Source: Entoloma clypeatum
Taxonomy: Eukaryota > Basidiomycota > Agaricomycetes > Agaricales > Entolomataceae
DNA: 64,000 nt
Assembly (NCBI GenBank): GCA_963565915.1
Contig: OY751494.1
Location: forward strand, 744,001-808,000
Reading direction: 5' to 3'
Part shown: in pieces, positions 58,244-64,000 of the stretch
How the letters are laid out: each line of letters opens with the position of its first letter
Position numbering within the stretch: position 1 is the stretch's first letter
Made by a program: the position numbers and the translations under genes
The notes under the pieces: model-generated
Databases searched by the model: none
Seen by the model: the letters and a program-made list of their open reading frames with translations, nothing else
What the model was told of the DNA's origin: nothing

Positions 58244-59509
58244 AAGTCAAGTGTTAATACCTATCGACCAATTATCTGCAAATACAATTCCACATGATTG
58301 CTCCCATGTCACTTCTTTTCTGAAATATGTGTGCTGCAATAATTGCATTGTGTGCACCTGCCAGATTCTTGTTCAGCAAATGATGTGATTCTCTTTGGGA
58401 TCACACCATCCGCCCATATCTCCTTCATCATTGAAGGCATATACCCACTATTCAGTTCAAATGGTGCAAACTTGGTCGTTTCTGCCACACTTGCGTTTAG
58501 TGTTTACACTAGCACTGTCTACTATACATTGAGGGCTTGACTGGAGACATTCTCGCGAGAGGCTTGGCAAATGTGCGCCTCGCTTCGCGTCCAAATGGTC
58601 CATATGGGGAATAGCCAATGACATCGGATCGAACAGACCGAGATTGGGTTTGATACACCACGATCAATGTGCATTACATGGCAGACATATTGATATGGAT
58701 CGGTTGTTTATTGGTTGCTTACCAAGATGACCCTTAATCAAAGCATCTGATACCTCGCAGTAACTCATTGGCATCGTCGCGAGGTGTATCAATAGACTGA
58801 GATAGTGGAATAGTGTCCTCACAAGCATGATAGAGGTAGAATATGGAGAAAAGAACGTACCTGTCACATTGTCAACCACATGGACACATCACGACGTCTC
58901 TAGCGAAGGCTTACTTGACTGGATACCCCTTAGCGAGACCACATGCATCCCTTTTCTATATTTATTGCAGCTCATGTATAAAGTCTCATAGTTTCGTCGT
59001 AGATAGGAGAGGTTAGATTGTGCCCCAGAATTGATAGCAATTGTCTTGTGCATCTGTCGTCGTTCGCGAGTATCATTAAAGCCTCGAGATTGTTTGGTTT
59101 GCATCAGAAGTCAGTCGCGATTGTGTTTTGTGTGTTCGAGAACTTGTCAATCGTCAAATTGTGTTATCTATCAGTCGTATTGGTCATTGTTGTGTTCGTA
59201 TTTGGTCGAGATCATGTTCGCGAAGTCTTGTTGGTTTGGAAATCACAAACCTCGGTTCATTATCTATTGAGAACTATCTCTAAGTCTTGTTTGAGACTTA
59301 TTGAGCCATTGTTAAACGAGTTATTCAATTGTTGTTTGGAAGAGTCGCATCCTGAGTGATCCCACTCATCACCCCAAACTATATCGATTGAGAAGTACAC
59401 ATCGCGAGACTTGTTCGGTCTTTGTTGTTGTGTTTGGTGTTTGTGTGTGTGATAGAGATATCGCTCGCGCTCATCCCCAGACTCACTTCCTTTGTTTCAG
59501 CGGGTGAAA
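58244..59509. other. No recognised gene
   Basis: Short frames only. The stretch 59040-59480 is TCG/TTG-rich. It may include the lost 3' end or LTR of the neighbouring gypsy fragment, but I found no TG...CA ends. Confidence 0.4.
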
Positions 59510-60690
59510 CAATGTCAACATGAGCAGCTTGGCCCCTAGTACTTGGTGGAGTTCCCTCCACCATTTCAACGTAAATTTGGAATCTTGATCGCTTACAATC
59601 AAACTTGGTAGGCCATGCAGCCGGATGATTTCACGTATATATACCCAGGATAACTGGGTTGCTGTCATCATTGTATGAACTGGGATTAAATCAATCATGC
59701 TTGTCATTCAACAAATAATTACCCAAAGGTAATTACGCCCCTTAGCTTCCGGAAATGGACCCACAAAGTCCATTTCTATCAAATCCCACGGCTTGGTGGG
59801 TGTTGGGAGTGGGTGCAATTTACCCATTGGTGCATGGTTATTTCCTTTGGCATATTGACATGCATCACAGGATGCGCAATACTTGTGCACCTCCTTCACT
59901 GTCTGCGGCCACCAATACCACCAGCAAGTATACTCGTTGGTGCGGTGACTCCCAAAATGTCCAATTGTTTCATGCACTTGAGTAACCACATTGCAAATTA
60001 ACTCACGATTGTTTGAAAGACAAAGTATGTTGTCGCCTCGCAGATTCTTTCGCCATATAGTTTTCTTGCTATCAACTATAAACTTGGCATAATCCCCTGG
60101 CTTATCAAGGATAAGTGAACACAGCTTATCCTGTTCATACCCGGCCCTGATGCGGAGAAGGAACTCCTCATCACCGAGTTTATTCGGTTTAATATCATTG
60201 GGCCTTGCAACTACCATGTCGGCGAGGGTTACCTCGCCTTCTCGTGACCTTTGTGACCCATTGGTCGCATTTTGTGAGACCTCGGGCAGGGATTCCTCCC
60301 TGTCATTTCCTGTCAAAGCTGGTGTCCGTTGTTGGTTGGCTGCCTCCTGCATGAGTGCAGCTTCGACGTCCCAGATCTTGTGTCGTTCTTGAAGGCGACA
60401 ACTCTGCCTAATTTCCTCTTCCCACATGGCTTGAATCTCGATGATGTGTTCCGTTATTGCTGGTTTGGTAGATCCTCTCCAGATGGGTCAATATATGCGT
60501 CCACATGCACATAATCATGTTCCTTGTGAACATCATACCTCATATCACTCTCATAATATCAAGAGAGACAAATCAGCAACTTTGTTCAAGTCGCCCTTAA
60601 TATAAGTGATGTCAATGTCAAACCTTGACATATAATCCAACCATCTGCGTTGATGGGCTGTCAACATCGATTGAGTCTTAAAGAACTCTA
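59510..60690 (-). mobile_element. Truncated Ty3/gypsy fragment of a different family
   Basis: On the minus strand it starts in the last part of RNase H (QRRWLDYMSRFDIDITYIKG), followed by a spacer with TAG/TGA stops and an integrase of 240 codons. The integrase has the HHCC finger (HETIGHFGSHRT, CASCDACQYAK), core blocks (LIEMDFVGPFPEAKGR) and SLIVSDQDSKF after a stop near 59708. It ends abruptly after LTLFHP, so RT, Gag and the integrase C-terminus are missing. Its sequence is clearly unlike the chromovirus at 41.5 kb. Confidence 0.85.
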
Positions 60691-60692
60691 AT

Positions 60693-61076
60693 TGTTACAG
60701 CGGTAGCCTACAATCGATGCAAGGTCCTAGTCACGTGGGTTCATACTGTTTCCACACAAGTCCCTCAGTAGGACGACTTGTTCAAGATCAGCGAGTTCCT
60801 CAGAAGGACGACTCGGTTCAAGGTCTGGCAGAGCTAAGTCCTCGCAAGGCACTTAGTTGGAGAGCATTCGAAGAATAGACAAGTAAGTGTTGTATGCCTA
60901 GGTCAAGCTAAGGACCTCTACTCTAAGGTTACAGGTCTTATATACATTATCCTATGGCTATAAATAAGTAAATGCTGCATAGGAGCTAAATAGGCCATTG
61001 GTTAGATAGATGTTTGAAGTAGGCTGTGGCATAGGAGTCAGAGATAAGGCCTCAAGGCCGTGAGTCAGAGATAACA
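60693..61076. repeat. LTR-like block TGTTA...TAACA, with tRNA-like 5' end
   Basis: A 384-bp block begins TGTTACAGCGGTAGCC and ends GAGATAACA, as a solo LTR would, directly at the cut end of the gypsy fragment. The flanks CTAAT and AGTGA do not match. The first 70 bp also recall a decayed tRNA (AGCGGTAGCC near an A box, CACGTGGGTTCATAC near a B box), so a tRNA-derived SINE is the alternative. Confidence 0.4.
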
Positions 61077-61189
61077 AGTGAAAATGTATCTAAAAGGGGA
61101 ATTGTCTGAGTCGATGTGAGTCATAGCACAAACCCATGTCTGTCCCACTCCCCAGCCCCACGATTCATGTGCGCATGGATGGCATTGAG

Positions 61190-61528
61190 TGCGAGTGAGG
61201 CCATTGGGTGCAGCTGCAGGTCCTGTTGGACAGGAGAGAGGGGCGATTGGACATGTGTGGACAGCATTGGGCGTTGGGTGCGAGTGACGTCGTTGGGCGT
61301 TTGAGTGCAGGTCATTGGACATGAGTTGGGGGGCTGTTTGGCATGAGAGACAGGCGTTGGGGACAAGTGGGGACTGTTGGGCATGAGTTGAGGCAGTTGG
61401 GCATGAGAGACAGGCGAGGGACACCATTTGGGGCGAAAGGAGGCCGTTGGACGCCAGTAGGGGTTGTTGGATGCGAGAGTGGGCCATTGGGCATGAGTGG
61501 GGGCCATTAGGCACGAAGGGAGGCCATT
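61190..61528 (-). repeat. Minisatellite GGGCATGAGNGRGGCCRTT, inverse of the 29.8-kb array
   Basis: Units such as GTTGGGCATGAGTTGAGGCA repeat every 18-30 bp up to the LTR at 61529. Read in reverse complement they give CATGCCCAACGGCC words, the same vocabulary as 29815-30500. Confidence 0.8.
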
Positions 61529-61910
61529 TGTTATGCTTAACAAACCGTTCCAAGGTTCGAGCAGAGTATGCAGGAAGTGGAAAGGCAAAGAGCAATGTGA
61601 TTGCTAAATCTAAGGAATATAGCTATGGTACATGAGGTTTATATAGTACTGACTATGAGCGGTAGCAAATGAGTCAGTAACTGCGGAAGGCAGTGCGCAT
61701 GAGTAAGACGACTGCGGACTGAGTAATACTACTGCAGAGCTGAGTAAGGTTACTGCTGCGGAGCTGAGTAAGGCTACTGCGGACTGAGTCCTACTGGGAA
61801 TCTAAGGGAACGAAAGTAGCTATTAGACATAGTGTATTCATAAGAGGGTGCCGAGTCAGGATGATAAGTAAAAGAGATGATGTCGTCCACATACCGTAGA
61901 GTCCATAACA
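61529..61910 (-). repeat. LTR of the second chromovirus copy
   Basis: In plus orientation it runs from TGTTATGCTTAACAAACC to GTCCATAACA. It resembles 41511-41911 over its full length, including U3, apart from short duplications of the CTGCGGANTGAGTAA type (61720-61790). Confidence 0.88.
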
Positions 61911-62015
61911 TGTTCCCCCCTTCAAGCTCTGTGTCCACACAGAGTCATTGTCCCCATCCCTCATTGTTGTTGGGATCAGACCAGTTCGGACTCTCCTTGA
62001 GGCTCCAATCATATA

Positions 62016-62315
62016 TCAGCTCTTCGTTGATGGCAATGGCGAGTTTGAGGCCTTTGATAGCCAGCCGAATACGTCGATTTTTGATGATGAGGGTGCTGGT
62101 GTAATTCCCGAGAATTTGTTTCTCCTCAGGGCTGGGGGCGACGGGAGGTTGGACAGCGAATGAAGCCGGATGTGCATCTGGCGATGAAGGAGGTCGGCAA
62201 GGGAAGTTTTGAGGGCATGGATTTGGTCTCTCATGGAGAGTGCTTCGTTCATGAGAGCAGTGATGGCAGGGTTGATGTCGGTGGTGGAAGTGGAGGTAGT
62301 GGTGGTGTTGGACAT
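62016..62315 (-). CDS. Extra 99-codon frame between pol and the 3' LTR
   Basis: An intact frame starting MSNTTTTSTSTTDINPAI and continuing through a coiled-coil-like helix (MNEALSMRDQIHALKTSLAD) to RNKFSGITPAPSSSKIDVFG. The C-terminal part is kept in the other copy (42035-42200), which suggests it is a real third gene of this family. Its function is unknown. Confidence 0.6.
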   Translation of the reverse strand: MSNTTTTSTSTTDINPAITALMNEALSMRDQIHALKTSLADLLHRQMHIRLHSLSNLPSPPALRRNKFSGITPAPSSSKIDVFGWLSKASNSPLPSTKS

Positions 62316-63185
62316 GGCAGCGAGGATGGTTGAAAGATAGAAGAAGAATGGGGAGGCTATATTTGGCAGGGGAGTAGACTAGAGTGGGGAACTCAGTGTG
62401 TGTTTGACTGATGAGGTCGGTACTGTCATAGATTTCGAAGGAAATCTTGGATCAGATCTTGAGTGTTCTGAACATTTGTCCAAGGTTCCCATGTGTTCTC
62501 TTCTGGGCCATATCCTTCCCATTGGACGAGGTACTGAATCTTTCCACGGAACTTCTGACATCTTCCAAGTCTTTGGAAGGTCAAGAAGGTACGTGCTAGC
62601 CCCTTTCTTCTCGAGGACTTTGAATGGTCCATGACAGAGTGCATCAAGTTTCTTTGAGGGGTGATCGGTCCTGATGTTAGTCCCTTCTAGCCACATCTTA
62701 TCTCCAATGTGGTAGTCCCGAGACGGACTTCGTTGTGTGTCAACTGACTTCTTCATCTGATCCTGTGCTTGTTTCAGCGCTGCATTGGCTTCTTCTTGTG
62801 CCTGTTTGAGTCTCTTCAAGAAGTTGTTGGCAGCCGGATTGGTATCTTCTAACACAAGTTCTCCCTTCCAAGGATGTAAACCATAGTTGAGGTAGAATGG
62901 GGTGTGCTTCGTCGCCTGATGTTCCTTGTCATTGTACTGGAACTCTGCGATTGCGATCCACTCAGCCCAATCATCCTGTAGATGGTTGACAAAGTTCTGT
63001 AAGAACACCTCCGTTTCCTGATGCCATCACTCGGCCTGTCCATTGGTCTGTGGGTGGTATGTGGTGGACAGATTCCTCTTGATCCCTAACATGCGGCAGA
63101 GTATCTCCATGAACTTCGCGGCGAACTGGGGTCCCCTATCGCTGATGATCTTCTTGGGGATCCCATGAAGCTTCCATATCTGATC

Positions 63186-63683
63186 TAGTGTTTTGAAGTC
63201 GAGTCTCAAAGACCTAGAACTGAACCAGAACCAGACTGGTAAAGACTGGTGAGAGACTGGACTGCAGTCTCAAGTTTCAGATTTTTGAGGATTGACCAGT
63301 CTCAGGTTCTTCAAATTTTGGAAAAAAAGAAGACTGGTTCAACACCAGTCTTGATTTGAGACTCAAAAAATGTAAACTGGTCATAGGTTCATACAGGTTC
63401 ATATGGGTTCACATAGATTTTGTTCATCAAAGCTTCTATGAAACATTTTGAAATGTGTTATAAATGATATTTTGAAACAGTTTTAATAAATTGGAAAATA
63501 ACCAGTTTAAACCAGTTCAAACCAGTCCTGGTTTACTTTTTTGAGAGAGGAAAGACTGGTTCACCAGTCTTTGACCAGTCCAGTCCTGGTTTCAGTTTTT
63601 TGGAGAAACCACTCAACCAGTCTTGGTTCTAGGTTCTTAATTTTTGGGCAAAAAACCGGACTGGACTGGACTTTCAAACACTA
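63186..63683. mobile_element. hAT-type MITE (498 bp) inside the gypsy integrase
   Basis: The ends are TAGTGTTTTGAAGTCGAGTC and, in reverse at the right, TAGTGTTTGAAAGTCCAGTC. The flanks are a perfect 8-bp duplication, ATCTGATC at 63178-63185 and 63684-63691. The intact chromovirus copy has this sequence once, proving an insertion. The interior is full of ACCAGTCTGGTT and AAACCAGTTT words, as in the MITE at 53274. Confidence 0.93.
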
Positions 63684-64000
63684 ATCTGATCCCAATAGAT
63701 CTTGGCTAATCCTTCAGCCAATAATTCCATGGTTGTTGGAATGAGGTGAAGCATCTTCAAATGTCTATCCGTGATGACCAGAATTGCATTTTTTCCATCA
63801 GATTCTGGTATCGGTCCCACAACGTCAATCCCTATGTCTTCCCATGGGTGACTTGGTGCTGCATGGGGATGTAACGGAGTATGTCCCTTCTGTCGGTTGA
63901 TCTTGTTGCGTTGACAAGTGTTGCAACCTTTCACATACTTCTTCACATCATCAGGATGGTAGGCCACCAGTAGGTGCAAGTGAGGAGTTCATGTGTTTGG

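Larger units (their letters stand above)
61529..64000 (-). mobile_element. Second copy of the chromovirus, partial at the window end
   Basis: It begins with a 382-bp LTR (61529-61910) and polypurine tract, then the extra small frame, chromodomain (LVQWEGYGPEENTWEP) and integrase, in the same order as 41511-47946. Compared with that copy it has lost about 140 bp between LPKTWKM and the chromodomain, shifting the frame, and carries a hAT MITE inside the integrase (63186-63683). The rest of the element lies beyond 64000. Confidence 0.9.

Overview
The window is nuclear DNA of a basidiomycete fungus, most likely an Agaricomycete. Genes are cut by many GT-AG introns of about 50-65 bp. The recognisable families fit this group: a CYP63-type P450, an SRPK-like kinase family, NADAR proteins, Plavaka transposons and chromodomain Ty3/gypsy elements. 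No tRNA, rRNA, CRISPR or bacterial-style operon was seen.

The left part (1-28.6 kb) is gene-rich. In order it holds: a putative mitochondrial helical-repeat (PPR-like) protein (-) and the nuclear cap-binding subunit CBP80 (+), divergent from a 227-bp promoter; a coiled-coil unknown (-) with a perfect 17-bp hairpin just upstream of its start; an SRPK-like kinase (-); a 200-N gap whose flanks are the same 154 bp; a knottin-like small secreted protein (-); two NADAR copies (-), one broken, with a small Cys-rich gene (+) between them; a CYP63-type P450 (+); an FGGY sugar kinase (+); a TDG/Mug-type DNA glycosylase (-) with a broken tandem half-copy; and a large membrane protein (-).

The right part (28.6-64 kb) is a repeat and transposon graveyard. 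It holds several minisatellites, a glycyl-tRNA synthetase pseudogene, a Ty3/gypsy chromovirus with mismatched LTRs (41.5-47.9 kb), an OTT_1508-like deaminase gene abutting its LTR, a decayed Plavaka transposase, two hAT-type MITEs with 8-bp target duplications, a Tc1/mariner element with its own nested foldback insertion, a truncated gypsy fragment of another family, and a second copy of the first gypsy family running off the window.

The most unusual signal is how the right-hand elements have decayed. In a Gln-rich unidentified reading frame (56235 down to 53744, with one frameshift) I count twelve in-frame stops, and all are TGA. More than 50 CAA/CAG codons gave no TAA or TAG. The Plavaka copy shows the same: its stops are TGA, two of them at positions where the family has Arg. 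This points to CGA-to-TGA change, that is CpG-specific deamination of methylated repeats, rather than RIP at CpA.
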